A DNA stretch of 64,000 nucleotides, taken from positions 429,079 to 493,078 of the forward strand of contig NZ_JASXSZ010000003.1 of assembly GCF_030315975.1 (NCBI RefSeq). Direction: 5' to 3'. The stretch comes from Microbacterium candidum (GTDB lineage: Bacteria > Actinomycetota > Actinomycetes > Actinomycetales > Microbacteriaceae). How positions within the stretch are numbered: position 1 is the stretch's first letter; the number at the start of each line of letters is the position of its first letter. The notes below the pieces were generated by a model that was not told the origin of the DNA, searched no databases, and saw only the letters and a list, made by a program, of their open reading frames with translations. Shown here piece after piece: positions 1 to 8,420 of this stretch. A program made the translations under genes and the position numbers.

Positions 1-106
1 CCTGTGCCGCGCCATCCGCAGCCGGTGCCGGTGCCTGGGGACGATTGCGGAGTGCGGACAGATCGACGGCGCCGCGCATGACGGCTCCGGGTGCGATATC
101 GCTCAT
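1..106 (-). CDS. YbbN-like thioredoxin/TPR protein, N-terminal fragment (runs off left edge)
   Basis: Only the first 35 codons are inside the window. The ATG (complement of 104-106) overlaps the stop of the upstream gene as ATGA, so the two are co-transcribed. The fragment begins MSDIAPGAVMRGAVDLSALR and continues into an Ala/Pro-rich stretch. A 'RGAVDLS-L' N-terminus before a Pro/Ala linker is typical of actinobacterial thioredoxin-fold/TPR proteins annotated as co-chaperone YbbN, known as redox-linked chaperones. The thioredoxin and TPR domains lie outside the window, so the name is an inference from the N-terminus and from placement after a DUF8094-type gene. Confidence 0.6.
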   Translation of the reverse strand, partial: MSDIAPGAVMRGAVDLSALRNRPQAPAPAADGAAQ

Positions 107-1941
107 TTGCTCGCTGCCTGTGCGTCGTGGAGCCCGCTGTTGTACGCGAGCAGACGGATCTTGTCGGTCGACCCCTGGCCGGGGACGTAGAAGAACAGCT
201 GATCGCTGTAGGTCGTGGCGATGCCGGTCGACGAGGCATCGCCGGCGAGCGCCTTGACGGCGGGGGTGGTCGGCTTGATCTGCGCCCCGTCCTGGGTCGG
301 CTTGACCGTGACCGTCTCGAACACGTTCACGGCGACGATCGCGCCGCTGGCGAGCGTCGCGAGCGCGACGGGAGGCTGGTCTCCCGCGGTCGAGGAGAAC
401 GACATCGACCCGGTCTGCGCGCCCGTCTGGTTGAACGCGTCGAGCTGCTCCTTGTGCGACTTCTCGATGGCGACGCGCAGCTTGTCGGCCTCGCTGTCGA
501 ACTCCTTCGCGAACGCGCTCTTGTCGCCGTTCGTGAGCAGGTCCGCGTAGGCGGTGGGAACGTCCTGCGGCGCCATCACGAGGAACTTCGAGTCGGGCTG
601 GACCTGCGGGGCCCCGACCCAGGCTGCGGCGACGGCGGGCAGTTCCGCCTGCGCCTCCATGCCTGCCGAGTACGTGAGCTTGTATTCCGACCACGGATCC
701 TGCTGCGTCATGACCATCATCGTCGGGGCGACCTTCTTGTCGGTCGGGTCGCTGACGACGGTCATGACCGTTCGCGGCCATCCGTCCTGCGCCTGCGGCA
801 GGGTCACCGTCAACGGCGAGGTCGGGATCGCCGCAAGCGCCTTGTAGTCCGGCACCTTTCCGCGCACGGTGTAGTTCGTCACGCGCTCGGCGAGCATCGC
901 ACCGTCGAGGCGGGTGCCGGCGAGCGTGTCGTCGTTCTTCGCGTCCGCCTCGGCGACGGTCTTCGCGATGCGGTTGAGGATGCGACCGGCCTGCCCCTCG
1001 GTCACGGCGGGCGCCTGCTGGCCTGCCGGCACGATGACGGAGGCGCTCGGCGACGGCGACGCGGAGGCGGCGAACTGGGGCCACGCGTCCGCGGAGCAGC
1101 CGGTGAAGGCGAGGGCCGACACCGCGACGATCGGGATCGCGGCGAACGCGCGCCGACTCGTGAGCGAGCGCCTCGCCTGCGGCGTCGCGCTGATGACGCC
1201 CTTGTCCGCCTGGATTTCGGAGAGGTCGATCGGCTCGGTGACCGGGAGCGGAGGAAGAGCCTTGCGGCGGGGGCCGCGCGAGCGGCGGATGTGTCGGATC
1301 GCGAGGAAGTAGAGCAGGACGCCCACTGCCATGAGGATCGCGCCGCCGAGGATCAGCGGACCGGACCACGGCGTCGCGGTCTGCAGCGGCCAGGTGATCG
1401 AGATCGCACTGGGCGCGGGCTTCGTCCCGTCGGTCGCGATGAGCACGCTCGTGCCCGCCGGGAGCTTCATCGGGGCGATCAGCACGCCGTCCTGCTGGAA
1501 CTCGTCGAGCCACAGGTCGGAGCCGACGGGGCTGTGCGTGGCGGGGGCCGGCGCTGCGGCATCACCGCCATCGCCTCCGTCGCCGCCGCCGCCCTGGGAG
1601 TCCGTCGGCGGCGTCACCGTCGCCGCGACCGCCGTGGAGGAGAGCTTGCCGTTCTTGCCCATCGTGATCTCGTCGTACGAGGTGTCGGCGAGCCAGGCCT
1701 TGAGGTCCGACGTGCGGGCGTACGACGCGAAGAGCTTTCCGCTCCCCTGGGCGCGCACCGTCTGCGTGCCCTCACGGGAGTTGAGGACGGCGCCGTCGAT
1801 GAGCACGAACGGGGCCTTGGACGTCGCCGGCATCGTCGCGGACGTGCTGGTCGGTCCTTGGAAGACCGTGCGTTCGGCGATGCCCGCGCCGATCATCAGA
1901 GCGGCGAGGACGAAGGCCGCTACGGCCCAGACGAATCGCAC
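103..1941 (-). CDS. DUF8094-type membrane protein with internal lipobox-like segment
   Basis: This 612-residue protein has an N-terminal membrane segment (about residues 2-22), an extracellular Gly/Asp-rich linker (about 117-127), a second membrane segment (about 195-217) and a basic cytoplasmic patch. A further hydrophobic stretch ends in LAFTGC with Cys at about 282, which looks exactly like a lipoprotein lipobox but is internal. The rest resembles a secreted substrate- or envelope-associated domain of the actinobacterial DUF8094 family. No enzymatic function is known. It ends in a 4-nt overlap with the YbbN-like gene. The N-half and C-half could be an ancient fusion of a membrane protein and a lipoprotein. 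The family call is by resemblance. Confidence 0.7.
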   Translation of the reverse strand: MRFVWAVAAFVLAALMIGAGIAERTVFQGPTSTSATMPATSKAPFVLIDGAVLNSREGTQTVRAQGSGKLFASYARTSDLKAWLADTSYDEITMGKNGKLSSTAVAATVTPPTDSQGGGGDGGDGGDAAAPAPATHSPVGSDLWLDEFQQDGVLIAPMKLPAGTSVLIATDGTKPAPSAISITWPLQTATPWSGPLILGGAILMAVGVLLYFLAIRHIRRSRGPRRKALPPLPVTEPIDLSEIQADKGVISATPQARRSLTSRRAFAAIPIVAVSALAFTGCSADAWPQFAASASPSPSASVIVPAGQQAPAVTEGQAGRILNRIAKTVAEADAKNDDTLAGTRLDGAMLAERVTNYTVRGKVPDYKALAAIPTSPLTVTLPQAQDGWPRTVMTVVSDPTDKKVAPTMMVMTQQDPWSEYKLTYSAGMEAQAELPAVAAAWVGAPQVQPDSKFLVMAPQDVPTAYADLLTNGDKSAFAKEFDSEADKLRVAIEKSHKEQLDAFNQTGAQTGSMSFSSTAGDQPPVALATLASGAIVAVNVFETVTVKPTQDGAQIKPTTPAVKALAGDASSTGIATTYSDQLFFYVPGQGSTDKIRLLAYNSGLHDAQAASK

Positions 1942-2106
1942 GAGTAACCCTCCACAGCCTGCGCTTCGGGGCGCGCAGAGCAGTCAGTCAGACATTTCAG
2001 AGTAGCGAAGACGACCTGAATGTCGCGTGGGAGGATGCCGCTCCCGGACGCCGGGGAACCTGTCGGTATCCTGTCCAGACACATTCCGTCGCCCGGGAAG
2101 GCCGCA

Positions 2107-3180
2107 GTGAAGATCACCAATCCGTTCCGCATCGCCTTCGTCGCGACGCTCGGGGTCGGTCTCGGCCTGCTCCTCATCGGCAGCATCCAGACGCTGTCGA
2201 CGATCCTGCTCTACATCGGCACGGCGCTGTTCCTCTCACTCGGCCTCGAGCCGATCGTGGCGTTCATCGAGCGCCGGGGCGTGCGCCGCTGGGTCGCGGT
2301 GCTGATCACGATCGTGGCGGTGCTCCTGGTCTTCGCGGGCATCGTGCTCATGATCGTGCCGATCATCGTCGGGCAGGTGTCGCAGCTGGTCACCGCCATC
2401 CAGCACCTCGTCGAGAACGGCAAGGTCGATCCGATCACCGCGATCAAGGACTGGCTGCACGCGACGTTCCCGGCGCTCAACGTCGACGAGGTCTTCCGCT
2501 ACATCCAGAACTGGTACCAGTCGCTCGATGTGGGCAAGATCGGCGCGCAGGTCGGCAGCAGCATCATCACGATCGGCGGTGCGATCATCGCGGGGATGAC
2601 GGGGGCGTTCATCGTCCTCATCCTGACGATCTACTTCACGGCGTCCACCCCCTCGCTGAAGGGCGCGGTCTACCAGCTCGTCCCCGCATCCAAGCGCGAA
2701 CGCTTCATCGACCTCGCGGAGCAGATCACCGACTCCGTCGGCTACTACGTCATGGGCCAGGTGGCGCTCGGCGTCATCAACGGCGTCCTCAGCGCGATCT
2801 TCCTGACGATCATCGGCGCCCCCTTCCCCGCCGTGCTCGCGGTCATCGCGTTCTTCTTCTCGCTGATCCCGCTCGTCGGCACCCTGACCGGTTCGACGAT
2901 CATCGTCCTCACGTGCCTCATCCCGGGGCTCGCGTCGAACCCGAACGCGTGGTGGATCGCCGCGATCTACTACATCATCTACATGCAGCTCGAGGCGTAC
3001 GTGATCTCTCCGCGCATCATGAACCGCGCCGTCTCGGTCCCGGGCGCCGTCGTCGTGATCGCGGCTCTTGCGGGCGGGTCGCTCCTGGGACTCCTCGGCG
3101 CCCTCGTGGCGATCCCCGTCGCCGCCAGCGTCCTGATCATCTACCGGCAGGTCGTCATCCCGCGTCAGAACGAACGTTGA
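2107..3180 (+). CDS. AI-2E family transporter (UPF0118 permease)
   Basis: This is a polytopic membrane protein of about 357 residues with two N-terminal hydrophobic segments, a soluble loop rich in charged residues and a C-terminal block of helices containing FFFSLIPLVGTLTGS. That block is characteristic of the AI-2E/PerM/YdiK family. Members export small molecules or ions; the AI-2 substrate is shown only for a few and should not be assumed. The GTG at 2107 is chosen because GGGAAGG lies 6-7 nt upstream and the following KITNPFRIAF leads straight into the first helix. An in-frame ATG at 2020 would add 29 unconserved residues. It stands alone, divergent from the DUF8094-type gene. Confidence 0.85.
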   Translation: MKITNPFRIAFVATLGVGLGLLLIGSIQTLSTILLYIGTALFLSLGLEPIVAFIERRGVRRWVAVLITIVAVLLVFAGIVLMIVPIIVGQVSQLVTAIQHLVENGKVDPITAIKDWLHATFPALNVDEVFRYIQNWYQSLDVGKIGAQVGSSIITIGGAIIAGMTGAFIVLILTIYFTASTPSLKGAVYQLVPASKRERFIDLAEQITDSVGYYVMGQVALGVINGVLSAIFLTIIGAPFPAVLAVIAFFFSLIPLVGTLTGSTIIVLTCLIPGLASNPNAWWIAAIYYIIYMQLEAYVISPRIMNRAVSVPGAVVVIAALAGGSLLGLLGALVAIPVAASVLIIYRQVVIPRQNER

Positions 3181-3222
3181 CGCGCCGAGGGTCACTTCGC
3201 GAAGCGGACTGACGCACGGGCG

Positions 3223-3256
3223 GGTCGAGGTTGAGCGAGCGAAGCGAGTCGAAACC
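3223..3256. repeat. Extragenic repeat, CGAGGTTGAGCGAGCGAAGC type
   Basis: The stretch, including GAGCGAGCGAAGCGAGTCG, has the look of a short repetitive extragenic element often met between convergent genes of Microbacterium and relatives. It sits between the stop of the AI-2E transporter and the stop of the hydrolase, i.e. between convergent genes. No second copy lies in this window, so the repeat status rests on general recollection of the family. Confidence 0.45.
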
Positions 3257-3288
3257 GCCACCTGACGCTGGACGAGCCGAAACGCGCG

Positions 3289-4002
3289 TCAGCTCTCGTC
3301 CCACTCCGTGGGGAGGGGCAGTGCATCGGGGTTCATCGCGGCGACGATCTCGGTGAGCACGCGGCGGGTCTGGGTCTCCCCCACCCACAGGTGCTTGCCG
3401 CCGACGACCGGGACGAGCGTGATGTTCGGGGCCACGGAGAAGCGCTCGGCGGCCTCGGGCGGCTGCAGATAGTCGTCGAACTCCGGGATCAGCGCGACGA
3501 CCGGGCGCGGGTCGTCGGCCCACGCGGCGAGCTCCTCGCCCGTCGTCCGGTGAAGAGGCGGCGAGAGCAGGATCACCCCTTCGGCACCGTGGTCGCGCCC
3601 GTACTTCAGCGCGAGCTCCGTGCCGAACGACCAGCCGAGCAGCCAGGGATGCGGCAGCCCCCGCTCCGTCACGAACTCCATCGCCGCGGCCACGTCGAAC
3701 GCCTCGGCCCGGCCCCCGTCGAAGACGCCCTCGCTCGTCCCGCGCGGCGACGACGTGCCGCGCGTGTTGAAGCGGAGCACCGCGATGTCGGCGAGCGCCG
3801 GCAGCCGCCCGGCCGCCTTGCGGAGGATGTGCGAGTCCATGAACCCGCCGGCCGTGGGCAGCGGATGCAGCGTCACGAGCGTCGCGACCGGCGCCCGTTC
3901 GACGGGAACGGCGAGCTCGCCAACGAGCGTCAGACCGTCGAGCGTGTGCAGCTCGATGTCCGTGCGCTCGGCGGGCAGAAGGACGGGTCCGCGGATCTCC
4001 AC
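3289..4002 (-). CDS. Alpha/beta hydrolase
   Basis: This 237-residue single-domain hydrolase has the nucleophile elbow GWSFG (Ser about residue 125), a candidate acid in EFDDY (about 176) and a candidate catalytic His in GGKHLW (about 205). The N-terminal part (HPLPTAGGFMDS) resembles the dienelactone-hydrolase-like/'KANL3' group of small hydrolases. Substrate unknown. The GTG start at 4002 lies 1 nt after the TGA of the zinc-finger-like gene, so it is the last gene of a short operon with that gene and the lytic transglycosylase. Confidence 0.8.
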   Translation of the reverse strand: MEIRGPVLLPAERTDIELHTLDGLTLVGELAVPVERAPVATLVTLHPLPTAGGFMDSHILRKAAGRLPALADIAVLRFNTRGTSSPRGTSEGVFDGGRAEAFDVAAAMEFVTERGLPHPWLLGWSFGTELALKYGRDHGAEGVILLSPPLHRTTGEELAAWADDPRPVVALIPEFDDYLQPPEAAERFSVAPNITLVPVVGGKHLWVGETQTRRVLTEIVAAMNPDALPLPTEWDES

Positions 4003-4003
4003 G

Positions 4004-4288
4004 TCAATACACCTTCCAGCAGTGGGAGTGCCAGTGACGGCGAGCCGCGAGATCGGCGGCGTCGCCCATGATGCCGTCCGCGCGCCAGGCCACGAGATGA
4101 GCCGTCCCCGGCTCGATGGATCGTCCGCAGCCGGGGCACGTGTACACGTTGAGCGCCTGCGCCGCGCTCATGGGCTGCACGGTCCACTCGATGCCGCGCT
4201 TGACCTCGGTGCGCTTGAATCCGGCGATCATGCGGTCCAGTGACCCGCCGTCCGACGGCTCGGGCCGACGGCGGTTGGACCGAGGCAC
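4004..4288 (-). CDS. Small conserved actinobacterial zinc-finger-like protein
   Basis: The gene codes for 94 residues. The N-terminus is basic (PRSNRRRPEP), then comes a conserved GIEWTVQP segment and a CPGCG motif that pairs with a C-terminal HWHSHCW. These four or more Cys/His ligands suggest a structural metal site. Close homologues in Microbacteriaceae are often labelled 'ATP/GTP-binding protein', but no P-loop is present. The GTG start is 1 nt after the transglycosylase stop and the stop is 1 nt before the hydrolase start. Function unknown. Confidence 0.75.
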   Translation of the reverse strand: MPRSNRRRPEPSDGGSLDRMIAGFKRTEVKRGIEWTVQPMSAAQALNVYTCPGCGRSIEPGTAHLVAWRADGIMGDAADLAARRHWHSHCWKVY

Positions 4289-4289
4289 G

Positions 4290-5090
4290 TCAGTACCAGC
4301 CGGTGCTCTGCGAGTGGCCCCATGCCCCGCACGGCGTGCCGTAGCGGCCGGAGATGTAGCCGAGGCCCCACTGGATCTGCGTGGCGGGGTTCGTCTGCCA
4401 GTCGGCGCCGTAGGCGCCCATCTTGCTGCCGGGAAGTGCCTGGGGGATGCCGTAGGCGCCGCTCGAGTTGTACGCGTTGACACGCCACCCGGACTCGCGG
4501 TTCCACAGGGCGACGAGACACGCGAACTGGTCGTCGCCCCATCCGCGGGCCTTCACCATGTCGTAGGCGATCGCCTGCGCGCTGCCCGGGTTCGGCACGA
4601 CGAACGGCGCCTTCCACGCGGCAGCGGCCTGTGCGTTGGGGCTCGGCTTGGGCTTCGGCGGCACGTAGACCGTGTAGGTGTCGCGCTGCAGATCGGCCGC
4701 TTGGCCGGCGCCGTCCGCGGCGACGAACGTCTGCGCATCGCGGATGGTGGACGTGTAGAGGGTCACCGGGGTGACCGCGGCCTCGGCGTGCGGCGTGAAC
4801 GCCGCACCGAGAGGACCGATGTATGCGGCGGCGAACCCGAGTGCCGCGATGCCGGCGAACGCCGTCGTGACCCCGCGTCGACGCGACCAGCGGGCTGTGC
4901 CGTGACGCTTCGACGCCGGCTTCGCCGGCGCAGTCGCGACACGGCGTGGCGTCGATGCGACCGTCGGAAGGGTCGGCGCAGACGTGACGGGAGCAGGCGC
5001 CTGGGCTGCGGCCGCAGCTGCCGCCGCTGCTGCGGCGTGGCGCATCATCCGCCGGGATGTTTCGGGAGTCATCTCGTTGCCGGAAGTCAC
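4290..5090 (-). CDS. Lytic transglycosylase domain protein (secreted or membrane-anchored)
   Basis: The 266-residue product has a long Ala/Pro-rich cytoplasmic N-terminus, a hydrophobic segment (TTAFAGIAALGFAAAYIGPL, about residues 74-93) and a C-terminal lysozyme-like domain. The catalytic Glu is in LWNRESGW, followed by the family pattern AYGIPQALPGSKM. Such enzymes cut peptidoglycan strands between MurNAc and GlcNAc. The A-repeat near the N-terminus is unusual but in frame. It is first in a three-gene operon. Confidence 0.88.
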   Translation of the reverse strand: MTSGNEMTPETSRRMMRHAAAAAAAAAAAQAPAPVTSAPTLPTVASTPRRVATAPAKPASKRHGTARWSRRRGVTTAFAGIAALGFAAAYIGPLGAAFTPHAEAAVTPVTLYTSTIRDAQTFVAADGAGQAADLQRDTYTVYVPPKPKPSPNAQAAAAWKAPFVVPNPGSAQAIAYDMVKARGWGDDQFACLVALWNRESGWRVNAYNSSGAYGIPQALPGSKMGAYGADWQTNPATQIQWGLGYISGRYGTPCGAWGHSQSTGWY

Positions 5091-5171
5091 AGTGTGCCCG
5101 AGTCTAGCGAGGAGAGCCTGGGCGCGCCATCCGAGGACGCGCCGTGTCGCGGATCCGCGGCACGAAGTCGC

Positions 5172-5738
5172 CTATGCGACGGCCAGCATCACTTCGACGA
5201 CGGCGTCGAGCACCGCATCGACCTGCGTCTCGCGGTAGCCGCCCCGCTGCATCCGGAACGCGACTGATCGCACCTGCTCAGCGGAGATGGGCGTTCCCGC
5301 CGTGAAATAGGCGGAGATCTTGTCCGCGACGATGTCGACCTCGTCGATGCGGTAGCCCCAGCGGCCGAAGCCGACGCGGTCGAAACGCTGCTTCTGCGGC
5401 CGGCTCAGCCTGTCCAGGATCACCTGCGCATCCCGGCGGGTGGTGTCGAGCCACGCCGCCGCGCCGTCCACCGCGATCGCCTGATCGCGCTGGCGTGCCG
5501 CGAACGCATTCTCGATGCGCGCCAGCGCCGTGTCGACCGCCACCACCGAGTACCCGTGGCGGACCAGGGGGAAGGACACGGCACGCACGGTCGCGGCGTT
5601 GACGCCGCCGTCGCCGCCGTTCTCGAACGCCGAGCGCGCGCGGACGAGGAACGCGTCCACAGCCCGCCGCTCGTAGCCCTTCGTCCGGCCGCGCTCCAGC
5701 GGGAACAGTGCGGGGGATGTCGTGTCGTTCGAAGTCAT
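5172..5738 (-). CDS. DivIVA-domain protein
   Basis: The 188-residue product carries DivIVA-like repeats: FPLERGRTKGYERRAVDAFL near the N-terminus, VSFPLVRHGYSVVAVDTAL in the middle and VAFRMQRGGYRETQVDAVLD at the C-terminus. Each repeat has the aromatic/Gly-Tyr-x-x-x-x-V-D core of the domain that recruits proteins to curved membrane or poles. The long coiled coil of Wag31/DivIVA itself is absent, so this is a paralogue of unknown role. Its ATG overlaps the cdsA stop (ATGA). A linked role in envelope growth is inference. Confidence 0.85.
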   Translation of the reverse strand: MTSNDTTSPALFPLERGRTKGYERRAVDAFLVRARSAFENGGDGGVNAATVRAVSFPLVRHGYSVVAVDTALARIENAFAARQRDQAIAVDGAAAWLDTTRRDAQVILDRLSRPQKQRFDRVGFGRWGYRIDEVDIVADKISAYFTAGTPISAEQVRSVAFRMQRGGYRETQVDAVLDAVVEVMLAVA

Positions 5739-6967
5739 GCGATCACCAGTGGGGAGAGGAGCAGGTACAGGGTCAGAGCGGCCGCAGCGGACGGGAGGAT
5801 CGAGTCCAGGCGGTCGAGGACGCCCCCGTGGCCGGGGAGCCACGAGCTCATGTCCTTGACGCCGATGTCGCGCTTGATCATCGACTCGCCCAGGTCGCCG
5901 ATCGTCGCGGTCGTGAGGATGACGGCGCCGATGATGATGCCCGCCCACCACGGCAGGTCGAGCATCAGCCAGGCCAGCAGCATCCCCGCCGCGAGAGCGC
6001 CGACAGCCGCCCCCGCGAAGCCCTCCCAGGTCTTCTTCGGGCTGATCCGAGGAGCCATGGGGTGCCGCCCGAAGGAGAGGCCCGCACCGTACGCGGCGAT
6101 GTCGGCCACGACCGCGATGATGATGAAGGCGAGCACCCACCACTGGCCGCGCGGCTCACGCAGGAGGACGAGGCCGAGGCTGCCGAGGAACGGGACGTAC
6201 AGGAACGCGAAGACGCCGGCGAGGGCGTCGTCCAGGACGTCGCCGTAGATGCGCCCGTCGCGGGCGGCCATCTGGCCGATGAAGCGCCACACGAGGATGA
6301 GGGCCGTGACCGCGAACACCACGACCCAGTGCACCCACGGATACCAGAAGAAGGCGGCGACGAGGACGAGCGCGCCGCCCGCGAGCTGCGGGATGACGTC
6401 GATCCTGCGGCCCGCCCCCTGCAACGCCCGCGAGAACTCGAAGACGCCCAGCAGACACGCCGCGAGAGCGATCAGCGCGAAGAGCCACGGGATGAACAGC
6501 AGGGAACCCAGGACGACGAGACCGAGGACGAGACCGATCAGGATCGCGACGATGAGATCGCGTCCCGTGCGCGCCTTGATCTTCTCGTTCGTGGCCTCGA
6601 AGTCGGCGCGGGCCTGGGCGACCTGCTGGCCGAACTCGCCACGGGCGGAGCGCAGCTGCGCCTGGAATCCGTTCTCCCCCGTCGGCACCGCGTCACGCTC
6701 AGACTCGGGCGCGGGCGACGGATCCGGCGCGGGCGCCTGCTCGGGCGCCGCTTCCGGCTCGGGCGCGGACTCCTCCGACGGAGCCGCCGGGGTCGGGGCC
6801 GTCGCCGGCACCGGGGACGCCGGCGGGGTCGCGTTCGGGCCGGTCGCGGCCTCGGCTGTCATCGACGGGTCGATCATGTCCGGGCGCCGCGGCACGTCCC
6901 GTCTGCGAAGAGGCGGCCGAGGCGCGTCTTCTTCGCCGGGAGTGCGGTCGCCGGGGGCATCGGACAT
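5735..6967 (-). CDS. cdsA: Phosphatidate cytidylyltransferase
   Basis: CdsA makes CDP-diacylglycerol from phosphatidate and CTP at the membrane, the entry to phospholipid synthesis. The C-terminal half holds the complete family signature: SMIKRDIGVKD followed by LPGHGGVLDRLDS, plus the upstream SPKKTWEGF. About eight membrane segments follow a soluble N-terminal extension of about 130 residues, unusually long and rich in Pro/Ala/Glu (residues 20-80). The gene lies in the conserved rpsB-tsf-pyrH-frr-cdsA order. Confidence 0.95.
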   Translation of the reverse strand: MSDAPGDRTPGEEDAPRPPLRRRDVPRRPDMIDPSMTAEAATGPNATPPASPVPATAPTPAAPSEESAPEPEAAPEQAPAPDPSPAPESERDAVPTGENGFQAQLRSARGEFGQQVAQARADFEATNEKIKARTGRDLIVAILIGLVLGLVVLGSLLFIPWLFALIALAACLLGVFEFSRALQGAGRRIDVIPQLAGGALVLVAAFFWYPWVHWVVVFAVTALILVWRFIGQMAARDGRIYGDVLDDALAGVFAFLYVPFLGSLGLVLLREPRGQWWVLAFIIIAVVADIAAYGAGLSFGRHPMAPRISPKKTWEGFAGAAVGALAAGMLLAWLMLDLPWWAGIIIGAVILTTATIGDLGESMIKRDIGVKDMSSWLPGHGGVLDRLDSILPSAAAALTLYLLLSPLVIA

Positions 6968-6976
6968 CGGTGAGCC

Positions 6977-7531
6977 TCAGACCTCCAGGAGCTCTGCTTC
7001 TTTGCGCTTGAGCGCCTCGTCGATCGCGTCGACGTGGGCGCGCGTGACGGCGTCCAGCTCCTTCTCCGCGCGTGCCAGCTCGTCCTCGCCGTACTCGCTC
7101 TTCAGCGCGTCGAGGTCGTCCTTGGCCTTGCGGCGGATGCCGCGGACGTGCACCTTCGCGTCCTCGCCCTTGCCGCGCACGATCTTCACGAACTCCTTGC
7201 GGCGTTCGGCGGTCAGCTCCGGCAGCGTGACCCGGATGAGCGCACCGTCGTTCGTCGGGTTGGCGCCGAGATTCGGCATCGCACGGATGGCCTCTTCGAT
7301 GGCCTTCAGCGCGGACTTGTCGTAAGGGTTGACGACGAGCGTGCGCGCCTCGGGGTTGTTGAGCGATGCGAGCTGAGCGAGCGGCGTCGGCGTGCCGTAG
7401 TAGTCGACCATGACCTTCTGGAACAGCTGCGGGTTCGCGCGGCCCGTGCGGACGGTCGCGAAGTCGTCCTTCGCGGCCTCCACGGCCCGGTCCATGCGGG
7501 TTGCGGTCTCAGCCAGAACGTCGGCGATCAC
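6977..7531 (-). CDS. frr: Ribosome recycling factor
   Basis: The 184-residue protein is full length for RRF, with the conserved [10 protein letters not shown] region near residue 30 and the C-terminal helix ending [13 protein letters not shown] splits post-termination ribosomes together with EF-G. It lies 9 nt upstream of cdsA in the same orientation. A TAGACT -10-like hexamer (complement of 7563-7568), the same hexamer seen ahead of rpsB, lies 30 nt upstream of the ATG. Confidence 0.97.
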   Translation of the reverse strand: MIADVLAETATRMDRAVEAAKDDFATVRTGRANPQLFQKVMVDYYGTPTPLAQLASLNNPEARTLVVNPYDKSALKAIEEAIRAMPNLGANPTNDGALIRVTLPELTAERRKEFVKIVRGKGEDAKVHVRGIRRKAKDDLDALKSEYGEDELARAEKELDAVTRAHVDAIDEALKRKEAELLEV

Positions 7532-7623
7532 GAGGGCTCCATTCGGTCCAGAAGTTCACATCAGTCTAGTCGGCGCGCGGAAAGCGCCCCGAGCGGCGGA
7601 TGCAGCGCGCATCCGTCGTGTCG

Positions 7624-8343
7624 TCACGCCGTGACGAGGGTTCCGATGCTCTCGCCGAGGAGAGCCCGGGTGACATTGCCGGCCGGCTCCATGCCGAACA
7701 CCCGCATGTCCATCTTGTTGTCCATGCACAGGCTGAACGCGGTCGAGTCGACGACCTTGAGTCCGCGCTGGAGCGCCTCGAGGTAGGTGATGCGGTCGAT
7801 CTTCGTCGCCGATGCATCCTTCTTCGGGTCCGCCGTGTAGACGGCGTCGACGCCGTTCTTCGCGACCAGCACCTCATCGGCGTCGATCTCCAGGGCGCGC
7901 TGGGCGGCGACGGTGTCGGTCGAGAAGTACGGGAGCCCTGCCCCCGCACCGAAGATCACGACGCGGCCCTTCTCCATGTGGCGCTCCGCGCGCCGCGGGA
8001 TGTAGGGCTCGGCGACCTGGGTCATCTCGATGGCGGACTGCACACGCGTGGCAGCCCCCGCCTGCTCGAGGAAGTCCTGAAGGGCGAGGGCGTTCATGAC
8101 CGTCCCCAGCATGCCCATGTAGTCGGCGCGCCCACGGTCCATGCCGCGCTGGCTAAGCTCGGCGCCGCGGAAGAAGTTCCCGCCGCCCACGACGACGGAG
8201 ATCTCGACGCGGTCGACGGCGGCGGCGATCTCGCGTGCGATCTGGCTGACGACGTCGGGATTGACGCCGAGCTGACCGGCGCCGAACGCCTCTCCGGACA
8301 GCTTCAGGAGGACGCGGCGGCGCCCGGTGGTCTCAGTGATCAC
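7624..8343 (-). CDS. pyrH: UMP kinase
   Basis: The 239-residue amino-acid-kinase-fold protein phosphorylates UMP to UDP. Visible motifs are LKLSGEAFG for phosphate binding, [10 protein letters not shown] and the C-terminal KMDMRVFGM region. The start is GTG, just after a short gap that follows the tsf terminator hairpin. The 92-nt gap to frr holds a modest 7-bp hairpin (7597-7615) with no T-run. Confidence 0.97.
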   Translation of the reverse strand: MITETTGRRRVLLKLSGEAFGAGQLGVNPDVVSQIAREIAAAVDRVEISVVVGGGNFFRGAELSQRGMDRGRADYMGMLGTVMNALALQDFLEQAGAATRVQSAIEMTQVAEPYIPRRAERHMEKGRVVIFGAGAGLPYFSTDTVAAQRALEIDADEVLVAKNGVDAVYTADPKKDASATKIDRITYLEALQRGLKVVDSTAFSLCMDNKMDMRVFGMEPAGNVTRALLGESIGTLVTA

Positions 8344-8380
8344 GTGTCTTCCTCTCGTCGCGAGTCAAAATCTACATGGC

Positions 8381-8411
8381 GAAGGCCCGCACCGAACCGG
8401 TGCGGGCCTTC
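8381..8411 (-). terminator. Intrinsic terminator after tsf
   Basis: A perfect inverted repeat, AAGGCCCGCACCG and its complement, lies 9 nt beyond the tsf stop. On the minus strand it is followed by GATTTTGA, a short T-run. It should end most rpsB-tsf transcripts. pyrH starts only 37 nt further, so readthrough or a promoter inside that gap must serve pyrH. Confidence 0.8.
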
Positions 8412-8420
8412 GTGCGCTGA

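Noticed and set aside
1991..2024. GACATTTCAG/CTGAATGTC imperfect inverted repeat between divergent DUF8094-type and AI-2E genes
   Set aside because: Arms are unequal and the spacing is long; no supporting second copy or regulator gene nearby.
7597..7615. Hairpin between pyrH and frr as a terminator
   Set aside because: Only a 7-bp stem without T-run; too weak to call.
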